Source of the DNA: Isoetes taiwanensis | Lineage: Eukaryota; Streptophyta; Lycopodiopsida; Isoetales; Isoetaceae | DNA length: 64,000 nucleotides | Reading direction: 5' to 3' | Assembly (NCBI GenBank): GCA_021234155.1 | Contig: JAJEKV010000046.1 | Location: 8,499,012 to 8,563,011 of the forward strand | Part shown: positions 10,396-22,299 of the stretch, in pieces | Position numbering within the stretch: the stretch's first letter is position 1 | Layout of the letters: every line of letters begins with the position of its first letter | Position numbers and translations under genes: made by a program | Notes under the pieces: generated by a model | Database searches by the model: none | Told to the model about the DNA's origin: nothing | Seen by the model: only the letters and a program-made list of their open reading frames with translations

Positions 10396-11527
10396 AATGT
10401 TCTTGGTTGACCAAGAGCTAGCCCCGACCATATCCCTGAATAGGTAGACTAACGGCCTAGCTAATGAATGGAATGAGAATTCCGATCTTGAACCGCCGAA
10501 AGGGGAAAAATTTTTTCCCATTAGTAGGTCAGAATTAGAATAAGTATAGTCTAAGTGGTGGAAATAATATAGTCAAAAGAAACCTTCTAGTAAATTTGAG
10601 CTCAAGTTGTTCATGAACCGCACCTTTCAAGCAAAAAATTGAATGAGAAATCGCTCAAAATAAAGCTTGAAAGAAATGAATTGAAATGACCACTACTTGG
10701 CCCAAAAAGGAATTAGGAAATTTTGAGAAATAGTTAAGTGATTAGGGGAAGTACCTTAATTATTAACCCATAGTTACAATAAAATTTACTCTTAAGAAAA
10801 AGTAGTTAATAAACCTATAGAAGCGCCTCTACTCCCTAGAAGTTCCCAAAAGGTAGCTTGAACCTCCCTCTTACCCTTGTAAGGCGAATTAGAAGCTAAT
10901 CTCGAAGGCTGCCACAAGAGTGTCCACCAAACGAACAAACCGGCTGAGAGATCGATCCAAAGGAGCCGCGAAGATAGAGGCAAGATCGCTCGAAGAGGCC
11001 ACCATCAAGGAAGCTAAGCTATTGGGAGGACCAAACAAGTAGCTAGGAAGGTTGGAAGCTCCAGCTTGCACCGCAACGTTGAAGCACTCATGGTGGGCGG
11101 CGACAAGCAAATTCTTGAGGCCCCGCGACCTAGGCCAGACGACGAACTTAGCCACTCAAGCTCTTCAGACGAATCGTTTCACTCGTGGAGGAGCAACGAC
11201 TTAGCACTTCAGGTGAATGATCGCAAGGCTCGGGGGAAATTGGGATCGTGGCATCTGTTTCTGGCAGAGGAAGAGCAAGTAGCAAGAGCAACCTCGGCAA
11301 TACGAGCAACCCCAGCGGCAGGAATAGCAGCAAGGGGAGCGAGCAATCACTGCGGAAGAAAAGGAAGGAAGAGACGCAGGCAAGGAGAGAACCACAACTA
11401 GACGAACTGGAGGAGGATGAGCCCGAAGAAGAAGAAGGCAACATGCAAGAATTATCTCCGCCAATGGATCTGACAAGGTAGCCGACCAGGGTCGAAAAGC
11501 TAGCCTCCACCACCTCGACTCGATTCC
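10396..11527 (+). other. Leader / putative long tail region of element A
   Basis: Open frames at 11066-11401 and 11248-11481 encode Ser-rich, then Lys/Arg-rich and Glu-rich protein (SLRKKRKEETQARREP, DELEEDEPEEEE). The order (Ser-rich, basic, acidic) followed at once by a histone fold resembles the tail of the H3-like gene at 143-466. This might be its N-terminal tail or a decayed gag; no CCHC knuckle is seen. Confidence 0.35.
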
Positions 11528-11847
11528 CCGAAGAAGGTCCGCCATGGGCCAAATCCCCAGCACAGTAGAGCTGCTCAGCATATTCGGCATTGCCAACAGC
11601 GTACCAGTCTGATGATCCAGAAACTGTCTTTTCGAGTGCCTACATCAAAGGTCTATCCAGGAGTTCGAGATAGGCTACGACAACCGAACCACATCAACGA
11701 CGGCGGGATCTCGCCACGAAGCGACCAAAGCCGAGGAGGCCAAGATCTGCACCCTTGATGGTCCGAGCCCTGCAGGAGGCAGCGGAGGCGGAGCTGGTAC
11801 AACCTTTTGAAGAAGGCAACCTCTGCGCGATCCATACCAAGCAGGCC
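11528..11847 (+). pseudogene. Histone H3-fold relic inside element A
   Basis: Reading in order with several frame changes, the sequence gives the H3 core. PKKVRH (11528) corresponds to VKKPHR, and an STV segment to GTV. HIRHCQQRTSLMIQKLSF (about 11577-11632) corresponds to EIRRYQKSTELLIRKLPF. ECLHQRSIQEFE (about 11633-11670) corresponds to QRLVREIAQDFK. ALQEAAEAELVQPFEEGNLC with AIHTK (11764-11838) corresponds to alpha-2 and loop 2 of H3. Loop 1 is expanded by roughly 20 residues. At least three frameshifts and a stop make it non-functional. It lies about 1.1 kb after the PBS of element A, before pol. The alignment across five blocks in the right order makes chance similarity unlikely. Confidence 0.7.
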
Positions 11848-12189
11848 CAAAGACCTCCACCCGATGAGGAGGAGTCGCAAGGAGAAGTCGTGAAGAGCCC
11901 CAGTCTGGCAAACTATATAAATATAAGTTTTTCCTGCACATTGTTTTACTCATTAGAAGTAAATTTACTATAAATTAATTGTTTGTAGAATATAAAATAT
12001 TCTTGTATAAATTAATTGTAGTAGAATCCCTTGTATCTTACTTAAAATGCTCTTAATTGGCTAAGTAGCATAGTCACTTGATTTAGGGCAAAATTGATCC
12101 AAATTTCGTACCAAAAGATGTTAGAATGCTTAGAAATTGTCTAGAAATGCAGTGTAGCACTTTAAATTTGTCAAAAAATATCCAAAAAT
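11848..12189. other. AT-rich non-coding spacer in element A
   Basis: After a short acidic extension of the histone-like frame the sequence turns AT-rich, with 'tatataaatataa' at 11922-11934. A very similar string follows the H3 relic of element B (about 31720-31735). No gene is seen. Confidence 0.4.
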
Positions 12190-12830
12190 AGCTAGAATTG
12201 GCCCACCCGGGTGAGACCGCGCCAAACACGTCTGCGTTCGCGACGCAAAGGCCATCCGCGCGGATTCACCCAGTTTGCCCATATTTGCACTTTTAGATAT
12301 CTTTTTGGTATGAAATAAGTTGCTAGTTAGTTTAGAATTGGCCCAAATAGGCATTCTAGGATCTTATAGTTCCTGAAATTGATAAATCTTAGCAAACAAC
12401 AAGGCACCAGGGTGAGACCGCGCCAAATGGGTGTGCATTCTCAACGCAGATGTCATTGGCGCGGATTCACCCGGGTCAAATGATTCGAAGTCAAAAATTT
12501 AGCAAAATTGCATTGAAAAGGGAATAAGTTGCTAGTTAGTTTAGAATTGGCCCAAATAGACATTCTAGGATCTTATAGTTCCTGAAATTGATAAATCTTA
12601 GCAAACAACAAGGCACCAGGGTGAGACCGCGCCAAATGAGTGTGCGTTCTCAACGCAGATGTCAACAAGGCACCAGGGTGAGACCGCGCCAAATGAGTGT
12701 GCGTTCTCAACGCAGATGTCATTGGGTCAAATGATGCGCGGATTCACCCGGGTCAAATGATGCGCGGATTCACCCGGGTCAAATGATTCGAAGTCAAAAA
12801 TTTAGCAAAATTGCATTGAAAAGGGTCTTA
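12190..12830 (+). repeat. Tandem/dispersed repeat 'gggtgagaccgcgcca...gcggattcaccc'
   Basis: A block with 'gggtgagaccgcgccaaa' and 'gcgcggattcacccgg' occurs at about 12210, 12410 and 12620-12780. The last stretch contains exact 51-base and 24-base tandem duplications. The outer parts of each block (ggtgagaccgcg / cgcggattcaccc) are partly complementary and could fold. It is non-coding. Confidence 0.7.
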
Positions 12831-12925
12831 GTACATATGCTAGTCTTCTACCTTGCACTCTAGTGTCTTGTAGTACCCCATTCTAGCTTTTCAATCCATT
12901 TGAACCTCATCTTAAAAGAATTCCC

Positions 12926-13006
12926 ACAGTAGCGGGAATCGAACCTCCCACCCACAGGGTTGAACCCCTCCAAACCCCCCCGTGCCAACCACTAAGGGTG
13001 GGCATC
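12926..13006 (-). repeat. tRNA-like / SINE head relic
   Basis: On the minus strand there is an A-box-like TTAGTGGTTGGC (12984-12995) and a B-box GGTTCGATTCCCG (12932-12944), about 40 bases apart as in RNA polymerase III promoters. The interior is a G/C run that does not fold as a good anticodon stem. It is likely a SINE head or decayed tRNA gene, not a functional tRNA. Confidence 0.5.
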
Positions 13007-13009
13007 GTT

Positions 13010-15790
13010 TATGTTTGAATTATAATTCTTAATTAAATTTAAGCTTTAATAATGTTAGATAATACTAATGGCCAAGCCTTAGACTTAGAACCAAGACCCT
13101 CAAGCTAGATAGGACAGCGCTTGCGTTCATCCTAGCTTCGTTGTCGCTCTTATCTTGCTAAGTGTCTTCTTGTCTACATACAGGTAGTATAATGAAACTT
13201 TTTTTTAGAAACCCAGCTAGTTACCAAGGCCTTAGAAATTGTTGTCACACGTTGGTAGGGTACACCAACACACGTTATAGGTGCACTATCATCAAGTGTC
13301 TTCAGGCATGCCTTTGTATCATAGATAATTGTCTAGGAATTCATTTTATCTAGGTATTTCAGTCTAGCACACCAAGTACACCCAGTGAATGAGTCTCCTT
13401 CTACCACCCCATACTTGATAAATAAGTATCTTCCTCAGTGTCTAGTAAAGTGCCAAATGCCAAGTGGGTCATTTGAGGTAGAGTGGATAAATGTATAAAA
13501 ACAGGGATTGTAGAGTAAGTACACATAAGTAATTCTTCTTGTGATAGTATTAGTTGCCTTGTGCACCTTAGGGCAGTAAAACAGGTCAGCAGAACCTTCG
13601 TTCCGGATCCTCGAGCCTCGACAGTGGAGACACTCGACAACATCAACGAATTGAAAGCAGAGGGCAAACTTATGGAGGAAGCTTCAGCCAATCAAACGCC
13701 AAGATGGTGTACAGGGAAGGCCAAACACAAATAAGAAAGGGGAGCCTATCGGAAGGACGACTGCGACATCAGGAGAGACATAAGAATTGCCAAGAGGGCT
13801 ATGCAACAGCCAGTGGGCATCACGGCACTTACAAAATTGACCACATTAGGGGAGGAACATCTCCTAGTCAAGGATATTCTCCAAGTGCCATATTGTCTCG
13901 AGGAACGGCCCGACATTCATGACTAATGTCATAGCTACGCCACCAACAAGTACACTTCATCGACTTATGATATCAAGAGCCCTAAAGGATGAGACTGGAC
14001 ATACCTCCTCGGAAGGGCAACTATCATAGATATACAGGCCATAGTAGTATCAGATCTAGACTCCAAGCAGACATGCTTTGACTAAGGAGGTATTACAAGC
14101 CAGCAAGAGTGGGCTCCTCAAGAATAGAAATATGGCGTGATTGCAACAAACTTCTTCCTCATCAGCCTGATACTTCAGAGAAGCTGCATCAACCTCGACA
14201 GCACCATCTCAAGATCACGACAATCTTCTACCTTAGAGATTGGAGGTCAAACACCATCAAGAAGAGGCATCATGAGGGACCAAATACCAGCATTATTAAT
14301 TGATCAATCAAGATTAGTCCCTGCAGATGGATGCACATAAACTCCTCTTAGCAAGAGAAGTTGCACAGTTAGAAGTGGTAAAGCACTCGACATTGTCTTC
14401 AGCCTTATAACAGCAGCATGTGGCCGCCAGGAGGAAGAATCAAATCGACAAGGTCAACACAACAATATCAATTCGGGAGTTAGAAGAATCATCCTCGAAT
14501 CTCATAACCTCCAAGCCTTTGGGATGCGACATCGAGCCTTATGCCGCCACTACATCAGCAAGTCCACTAAGAGGAATAATTTTAATGAAGATAGTCAACA
14601 TCAACATTAAGGACGATCAGAGTCAGAATATGTTTGACAAAAGAAGCAGGGCACAGGAATGACTATACAGCAACTCCAAGGATACCACATTCTTTTCAAT
14701 AAATTATGGACCATCGCCTTGCTACTCCAACGACTAATGACTACACCAGCTTTAAGCAAGCTAGAGGACCTATCAGATCGTTGAGTTTCTTAAAATTATG
14801 GGTGATAATATCCATGATGGGATTGGGACGAAATTTCGAGTAGATTTTTGTCTTTTCTTTTAAAAGGATGGACCCAAGAATGGAGCAAAGCTTCAAGTAT
14901 TGGGAAGAAAATGTATGGAGTACAATAATTGTATACATTGCTGGCAGATATCCAATATATTGGAACCTCTTCGTGAGCTTGATCACCTCGCTAAGAAGGA
15001 TTCAATAATAGGATAACCGTCGACCATGTATATGACGAGTACTTCCGCAGCACAAGGAATAATCCGACCAAATGAAGGGAAGCAATCTAATAAGTCCGGC
15101 CAACTTCTTAGATGGCATCAACTCAAAGGTAGGGCTATTTCAAGAGGGCAATAATTAAGAAAGGGTAGATCCTAGAGTATAGATTAGATCTAAAACAAGA
15201 ATAATTATCTAATCATATAGTTTTCTATGTGTGCCCAAAAGTAATGTCATGCCGACTAAACTTGTGGCCATAGGATTTATGTAAGTAGTTCTTTAACTTA
15301 TAATTTTGCACCTCCTAGATGACGGACATCTTTAAGAGTAAGACTCTTAAGTCTAAATCTAGGCCAGTAATTAAGGCAAGGCCAAGTAATTAGCAGCACC
15401 AACGGAACAAGAGTCAAGTTCGACATCAACCTTAAGCGAAGCAAAGTAGAGCATCGGCACCAACTCATGTACATTGGCAACTATGACCTCATAATAAGCA
15501 TGCAATATTAAAGCTGGCTAAGGCAATAATTGATTATCATAAGCAAGAGATACTTATCCCAGCACCAAAGAGCAAGTACCTTATAATTTAAGTTAAGGAA
15601 GTAATTCCAATCGTGCAACGCATGTCAGTAAAGCAATTACTTAAGTACATCATGAGGAATGAGGTCGTACACAAGCTACAAGTTGTCGACCCCGACTACA
15701 AGAGTAAGAAGGAAGATGCTACTTCGAAACAGTTGCCTCGGCCAATTTCTAAGTTAATCAAGAAGTCCCATGATATATCTCCAGGTGAAA
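13010..15790 (+). other. Degraded internal region of element A (gag/PR position)
   Basis: Many short plus-strand frames share the codon-like texture of the downstream pol (13704-13922, 14420-14662, 15613-15795), but I see no clear CCHC knuckle or DTG protease motif. By position this should hold gag and protease. Confidence 0.4.
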
Positions 15791-15794
15791 TTTG

Positions 15795-17794
15795 AGAGCT
15801 TTTGCTCTATATAGGCATAGAGTCTGAAATCACTCTTGCACTGGAGGCAGAGCCGATCAGCAAGGCTCTTTATAGAATCAGCACTTCCGAGCTAGCAGAG
15901 CTCAAGAAGCAGTTGTAGGAGTTGATCAACTTGGGGGTCCTTTCGGCCAAGATGGAAGTCTAAAGATGTATATCAACCATGGGCAGCTCAACAAGCAATG
16001 ACATAATGGATCAGCCCCAAGAAGCAGGATTCTTCTACAAAATCGACTTAAGCTCGGGCAATCAGCAAATAAGGATGAAGGGGGAAGATAATTATAAGAC
16101 TCCTTCAGAACTTGGTATGGGCACTATCACTTCACAGTGATGCCCTTGAGTCTATGGAATGCTCCATCAACTTGTATGCATTTGAGGACGACATCTTCGA
16201 AGAATTCCTTGGATGATTTCTTCATCAATTCTCTTCGACGACATCGTGATCTACAGCAAATCAATGGAAGAGCATGCAGCCGTGGAGATGTTAAGACGTC
16301 GCCACTCATTGGCAAGCTTTTGAAGCAGCAATTTGCAATGCCATCTCCACGCCCGGCAAGTTTAATTCGGCAAGAAGATAGAAGAAGCCATCTTCCCCAA
16401 CATGGAGTTCAAGCACATTTCTGGGCTAGTCCTTACAAGAGTGCAAGAACGGATTAAGAAAGAGAAACCTTCAAATATTTTAAAAAGGAAGGTAATCTTT
16501 AATATCAAAGAACAACTATACTCAAAGCATAAGGAGTAAGAAAAATTTTCCAGGACACGCATAATAGCCCTATTTCCGGCCATGCAAATTTATAAAGGCC
16601 TACTTCAAGATTAGAAGTAGCTACGTGCCGCCGGTATGAAGAAGCGAATGTCGGACATAGCCAAGAATGTGTCAGTGGAGCCAGCACACAAGGGCGTAAC
16701 AACTTCGAATTCCAGGAGTTTTGGAACCTTGGGCGGTGCCAGACGCCAAGTGGGAAGTCTTCAGCATGGTTTTCATAGCGGGCCTTCCAAGGACAACAAG
16801 AAGCTTTGAAGCCACACCATAGACACAGCCTTGGATCTAGCCGTGTGGTCTACATAAGAGTTCTTGTAGGCTGCATGGAAGGCACAGGTCGATCATCACC
16901 AATAGAGATCCGGAGTTCCTTAGCGACGTTTAGCAACACTTCTTCAACACGAGCTGCACCAACTTGTTGATGAGTTTTGCTTATCTTTTGCAGTCAAATC
17001 GGCAAAGGGACTGCACCAACACAATTTTGGAGAGCACGTTGAGAAACTATGATTGGAACAAGTAATCCAAATGGGCCGAGTACATCCACCTGGTCAATTA
17101 CGTACAATAATATGAAGCAAGAGTCATCGAAGATGTCTCCTCCATGATCAGTTACAGTTATTAATGCTTGACCCTAGTTATGTGGCATAATCTAATGCCC
17201 TAGGTGGAAGTTTCTCAACAACAACAGCATATATGCAGTAGCTTTTGGTAGAAGTGTGAGAATATCTTCAACAGCATGGGCACATCTGAAGAGTCTAGCA
17301 GATAGACATAACACTCCTCGAGAGTTGTTTTGTTGTGACAGATAAAGTTGGCTCAAGTAAAGGTTAAGCAAGGGAAGCTTCGCATCGGCAATTGTAAGAA
17401 GCTCGCCCCTAGGTGGGCCGGTCCGTTCAAGATCTTGGAGAAGAGTGGGCTCTCAAGCTACAAGTTGGATCTCTTGGGCCACCTTAAGGTCTTCCATGTG
17501 AGTTTATTGAAAAGGCACGATCCTAACCCTGAGAAGGTTTTGGATACTCCAACTTTGTTGGAAATGGTGAAGGATCAAGTTGAAATAGTGCCTGAATTCC
17601 TTTTTGATAAGTCATTCAAGAGGACTAAGTGGTCTCAATTCCTCCAGCATTTGGTCAAGTGGAAGCAGTTGCCCGTGGAAGACGCGACATGGGTATTGAA
17701 GCAGGATTTGAAGAAGCAATACCCAGAGTTTATGAAGGAGTTTGATGGGCAAGTCGTCCCCGAACTGATCGACGCCGACTTGCCAGGAGGTTAG
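15795..17794 (+). pseudogene. Chromovirus pol remnant: RT, RNase H, integrase, chromodomain
   Basis: Order along the plus strand. The RT N-terminus has PISKALYR...ELAELKKQL (about 15870-15915). FFYKIDLSSGNQQIRMK lies at about 16030-16080, and a shifted DDIVIYSKSMEEH catalytic segment at about 16235-16275. Integrase core wording AKWEVFSMVFIAGLPRT is at about 16747-16802. The final frame 17348-17794 is intact (148 aa). It contains the GPF/Y module (WAGPFKILEKSG), FHVSLLKRHDPNP, and a chromodomain with LQHLVKWKQLPVEDATWVL at residues about 95-120. Stops and frame changes occur throughout the first 1.5 kb. The 3' end is followed by about 0.85 kb of non-coding sequence, then the purine tract and 3' LTR. 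Confidence 0.8.
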
Positions 17795-18661
17795 CTTAGT
17801 ATGTTTCTTAGTTAGCCTTAAGTTCTGGCTCATGTATTCTAGTTAGTAGTGCATGTGCCAGAATCTTGGAACGTGTAAGCGATGATGGGATACGCTTTTA
17901 AGGCATTCTCTAGGCCAACACGCACCAAGAGGTGCGCATGACCATTAGGGTCATGTGAGTGAGGAATGAGGCATGGTGGGCGATGATGAGACATCGATCG
18001 GATGCTCTCTATGCCGCGATGCGGGGAACGCACACCGGGCCGTAGGAGGGTCATGGTGAAGGTTAAAGTGATCATGTGCGATGATGGGATCGTGAGACGT
18101 TCCCTAGCTTAAAACCCTTGGGGCATGATGCACTGGGGTGTACTCGATCTGGGGGGTCGTGTACAAGGTAGCACTTGATCATGGGCGATGATAGGATCAT
18201 CTTAAATGGTCCTTAAGCTCAAATCCTTATGGGGCCATGATCGAGTGCAAGGTAGTAGGGTAACCTTGAGCTAGTAGTTGGCTCAAGGAGGTAGGTAAGG
18301 GGTGGTCCCTAAAACCACAAATTTATTAATTAAACTAATGTAATGTGCTCCTTGTGCAGGCAAGTAAGAGGTGGGCATCGAGGAGGGGCGCATTACGAGA
18401 GGATAGGGGGAGCCATAATTTAGATTATGAACCCTAATAACTCTTATAGTAATATTTCCTAATTATTATAAGAAGTAACTTGTTAAGGTTGTATAATTTT
18501 GTATAAGTACAAATATAGCCTAAATTTTGACAATTAACTTTTAATAGGAAGTTGACCGTTTAAATTGAATTAAAGAGCATGTTATGTTGTTTTGCGAGGC
18601 ATAAGGTAGGTTAGTCACCTTTAGCGCAATCTTCGAGGACAAAGATTGTCCTAAGGGGGAG
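17795..18661 (+). other. 3' untranslated region and purine tract of element A
   Basis: There is no gene. 'gatgatgggat' and 'gatcatg' wording recurs irregularly at 17880-18230. The purine-rich 'aagggggagaa' at 18651-18661 is the polypurine tract just before the 3' LTR. Confidence 0.6.
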
Positions 18662-20311
18662 AATGACGCGTTCGGGGAATATACGCTATGAATACATATA
18701 TTTACGGACCCGTCACTATACAAGTCTATCTTCATAGCCTTGTATACCATAGATTGTGGCATTAGGGGCATGACTAAGTTATTCATATAACTTAGCCAAC
18801 CTTAGGTTAAGACCATTTTCCACGTGGCCTTAACCTATTGGGCAACCGCCACACGAGACTCACCCGATTGGTGCCACGTGGCATCTTAGGTGGACCCTAA
18901 CTTATATAGGTGGAACCCTAACCCTAGGCCTCTTTCCAGCCCTAGCACCCGAGAGACTCATCTACTCGTTCGAAACCCCGTTTGAACATCGTTCTTGTGG
19001 CATAGACCGGTGCAAAGAGTAGCCAGCAGGTAGACTCGTTCTTGGAGCAAGAGCAGCATCACGTGAGTCGAAGACCATGGAGGCACACCGGATCGGGAGG
19101 GAGAGCATCGGGAGAGCGGTATGTAGGGTAGTAGTTGTGATAGCTCATCCGGAATTAGCATTCCGGATGTGCTAGTATCTTGTATCTAGAGTAGAGCCAT
19201 CCTAGAACCCGTATTCAACATCTTGAACCCTAATCAATGAACCCTAACCATTAGTTAGATTGTATGATTAGGTTAAGATGTTCTTCTTATGATCATTCTT
19301 AGGATATGATGATTATGTGATGTTGGTTGATCATGTTTGCTCCTCTTGTATTGGGAAGGGGGGTAGAGACCTAGGGCCATATGTAGTATGCTCCTAGAGT
19401 AGATCCCTTAGTTCCTATTAGATGCGGCCTGTGCATAGTAGCCCACCCGGGCTATAGAGGCTATGATGTGACTCAGCACTACACAACGGGGCTAGAGGCA
19501 ATGCGGAGGGAGGATCCCTGCCGAGTGGGGCTACGGGGGATCCCATAGTGGGCTAGGCTTATGGTCGGTCACTTCGTGCGGGCCGAGCATGGGTCTGACA
19601 CCTCCTGGGGCGATGGTGTCGCCCTGCCTCTCAAGAGCTGCAAGTGTCGGCTTGGCTCTTGTTTTGGGGGTTGATCAGTGCAGATAATCGTGTGTCGCCC
19701 ACGATTCTCTAGCCGCCAGCGGAACCTCTAGACCCCGGGAAGGGGAGATGCAACCCTTCCACGCCTCATCGGACCGGGAGATGCAACCTGGAGTAGTCCC
19801 GATGGGTGATACCATGGGATTACGTGATCAGGAAGGCTAGAGTCACGCCAGAGCTTGATTTAGCCCATCCGCAAAGTATGCATGGGGAGGGGCGGATGGA
19901 GTGGTCAACCCTAGCCATTGTCTTATGCCAGCCCTCGCCATTGTTATGACTCGGTCTGCTCTATCTTGAGGCCTAGCCAGTCAGTCACCCTCCTTATGAG
20001 TCGGATCCATGGGTAGGAGCTCTTATGTTTTATGGCATAGGATTATCTTCTTTGCAGTTGTGGATATGTGATGGACTACCTTTCGAGGTAGTATGTTGTA
20101 TTGTTATTGCTAGTTCTGACGTTGTTTATGCTTCCGCTGTGATAGGAGCCCATAGGGGAAGGGCGCGCAAGACACCTTCGTGTCCCCTGCCCGCACTAGG
20201 ATTCTCTCAGAGTGCGGGTTAGACGGAGGGCCCATGCGGTTGATGGACCGGATGGGGGATTTCCTGCCGAGTGTACGGCCGGGCGCCGTATATTTAGCAG
20301 GGAGCGTCACA
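18662..20311 (+). repeat. 3' LTR of element A
   Basis: It is a full-length match to 8743-10383 with scattered small indels and substitutions. The first two bases are AA instead of TG. It ends GCGTCACA, followed by the duplication CCTAT at 20312-20316. Confidence 0.9.
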
Positions 20312-20316
20312 CCTAT

Positions 20317-21081
20317 GTATTTTCTATGAAAAAATACCCTCCCCATAAATTTCCTACACATTTTCCATAAAAAATAGACCCTCCCCATGTATTATCTAAT
20401 GGACACATATCCAATGGACCCTCCCCCTTTCTAATGGACCATACCATATAGCTATATGAAGAGGGGACCATTGGGCTCATATTTAGCTATGTAAAGAGTA
20501 ATGCCTAATGCACATGTAAATAGCAACATATGCACCTATAATGCACATTATAACCTACTATGCATTAAATCTATTAATAAGCATTAGACCTATATATTAA
20601 TATGTACTTGTCCCCATTTTGTGTCTTGAACCTTCAAAATGGGTTAAACAAGGTGTAAATTATATCATGATATTCGCAAAGTTAAATTTTTACCTTAGAA
20701 TAAGAATATATGCCTAGAAAACGTGCATCATGGCAACATAATATTTAACGTGTGAACATAGTAGCACACACATAAAAAGAGAAATTGGGGACACGTCAAA
20801 ATATAATCGTATATATTATTAGCATTTATTTTACACTTCCTTTTTCAACGTATTATTTTACCCCCCCTTTTTTTTCTAATACCCCGCCTTTTTTTCCCGC
20901 CCATGCTTTAATTTTAAAATTTGGTACATACCTTTGAGACGAAACTCCTTTGTACCACTTGGACTCTTTGTTTCTTGGAAGAAGCTCCCGTAGCATAGCT
21001 CCCACCGGAACTGACCCGCAACCAAAAGCTTCACAGCTATGGAGAGTCGAGATGAAAAAATGACATAGGGCTCAAAATTTT
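20317..21081. other. Non-coding part of the 4-bp-TSD element
   Basis: AT-rich sequence. A local repeat 'ttcctatgaaaaataccctccccata' / 'ttccataaaaaatagaccctcccc' lies at 20320-20390. No gene is seen. Confidence 0.5.
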
Positions 21082-22065
21082 TTATTTTCCCTTTGTTATT
21101 TGAAGCGGAAGCCATGGTCTAGTTTTCAAACTCACCCGATCTCCCGAGCAAAGGATTTGGTAGAGCAGAGGACAGAAAGAAGGAGGAGATGAAAGAATGC
21201 AGATGAAAAAAGATCCGGCAGATGAAAAAAGACCTGGCAGATGAGAAGCCTCTTCTCTGAAAGATCCTCCGCTTCTCTTCTTGTGACACAATGGCACCAA
21301 GAAGCGATCAGCAAGCCCCAAAACCGTCTCCTGTAGGAGGCGGATCTCATTACCAGAATGCTGGCCTCTTTCTGCCGGATTTATATTCTCAGGCCGCTGG
21401 ATCCCTCGCCATTCTCGTTCCGGATGGCATCTCATATGCCCAAAAAGAGCTTTCATGGATGCAAATTCTTTTCCACATTCTGTGCAAGCTCTTGCCGTAT
21501 CTGCGGCCACCGGACTTATTTTTTTCCTTACCGCCGGAGCAGATGCAGTTGTTTCTAGAGTGTACTCCTGATCTATGAATCTCTGGCTCCGCTTCGGATT
21601 CCTTCTTAATGCATACAAAGCTTGCCTTTTTTTCTCAACCCCCTCTTCCCCATTATTTATCTCAGAACTGCAGCTCGGCCTGGCAGATGTAGCTTTTTGA
21701 TCTTCCCCAAATTCTTCCTTTTCTTCAAATTCTGCCACTTCTTTCTGTTCTGATACCAAATGCTTCAAAAAAACTGAAAAAATACCATCGTTCTGTGCCG
21801 ATTTGGGCGATTTCTGCACCTTTTCATCCGTTTCTTCATGTGGGTCGTCTGTGGATTTGATTTCCGACCTTTCTACAAGCTTGATTCCTGATGAATTAGC
21901 CTCGTTTAAGAGCTCCTTTAGCTGTACACTACAAATGGGCGATTTTAGCCCATCGATTCCGTCGATCTTTTTCAACTGTACCCCACAAATGGGCGATTTT
22001 AACCCATCAATTCCGTCGATCTGGCCACAAGAACTACGATGGCGGAGCCCCTTCTCTGACCACAA
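21082..22065 (-). CDS. C2H2 zinc-finger protein (ZAT-like), probably captured and truncated
   Basis: This intact 327-aa frame contains one plant-type C2H2 finger, CTECGKEFASMKALFGHMRC plus H, at residues 194-214, followed by PEREWRGI. That wording is characteristic of the first finger of a family of plant ZAT-like transcription factors. Those proteins normally have a second QALGGH-type finger, which is missing here; the last about 95 residues look like out-of-frame or foreign sequence. Residues 15-32 and 33-50 are a near-exact tandem duplication (IDGIDGLKSPIC). A basic stretch at about 144-161 may be nuclear-localising. It sits inside the 4-bp-TSD TIR element, so gene capture is the likely origin. 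Expression is unknown. Confidence 0.6.
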   Translation of the reverse strand: MWSEKGLRHRSSCGQIDGIDGLKSPICGVQLKKIDGIDGLKSPICSVQLKELLNEANSSGIKLVERSEIKSTDDPHEETDEKVQKSPKSAQNDGIFSVFLKHLVSEQKEVAEFEEKEEFGEDQKATSARPSCSSEINNGEEGVEKKRQALYALRRNPKRSQRFIDQEYTLETTASAPAVRKKISPVAADTARACTECGKEFASMKALFGHMRCHPEREWRGIQRPENINPAERGQHSGNEIRLLQETVLGLADRFLVPLCHKKRSGGSFREEASHLPGLFSSAGSFFICILSSPPSFCPLLYQILCSGDRVSLKTRPWLPLQITKGK

Positions 22066-22299
22066 GAACTAGAAGCTTCTGGGCGCTTCGGCCATACCTG
22101 TTCAACTGCTAAGAGATTTGAAAATCCCAAAATCGGCTTTCTGATCTTCTACACCGTGTCTTGCGTCCTTCGCAGCCCTCGGATTCGCAGCTCTCCTTCT
22201 GTTCTCAGATCTGAGGCGCTTCTATTTCCCTCTGGTCTGTTCGCTGCCCATATTTTCCATATAATGTGGATCTGCTCTTCCTAGAAGATGCCTTCTCGA

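Larger units (their letters stand above)
8743..20311 (+). mobile_element. Ty3 chromovirus LTR retrotransposon 'element A' (11.6 kb)
   Basis: It has long direct LTRs (8743-10383 and about 18662-20311), a 5-bp target duplication CCTAT (8738-8742; 20312-20316), a tRNA-iMet-type PBS one base after the 5' LTR, a purine tract (18650-18662), and a pol remnant with RT, integrase and chromodomain. The internal region is heavily mutated, so the copy is dead, yet the LTRs remain very similar apart from small indels. A histone H3-like segment sits between PBS and pol (11528-11847). Confidence 0.9.

Noticed and set aside
11148-11596. Long minus-strand open frames (Ser/Leu-rich)
   Set aside because: They are antisense to the repetitive Ser/Arg/Glu-rich plus-strand region; amino-acid runs mirror simple codon repeats and no motif is present.
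12926-13006. Functional tRNA gene
   Set aside because: A and B boxes are present, but acceptor and anticodon stems do not pair convincingly.
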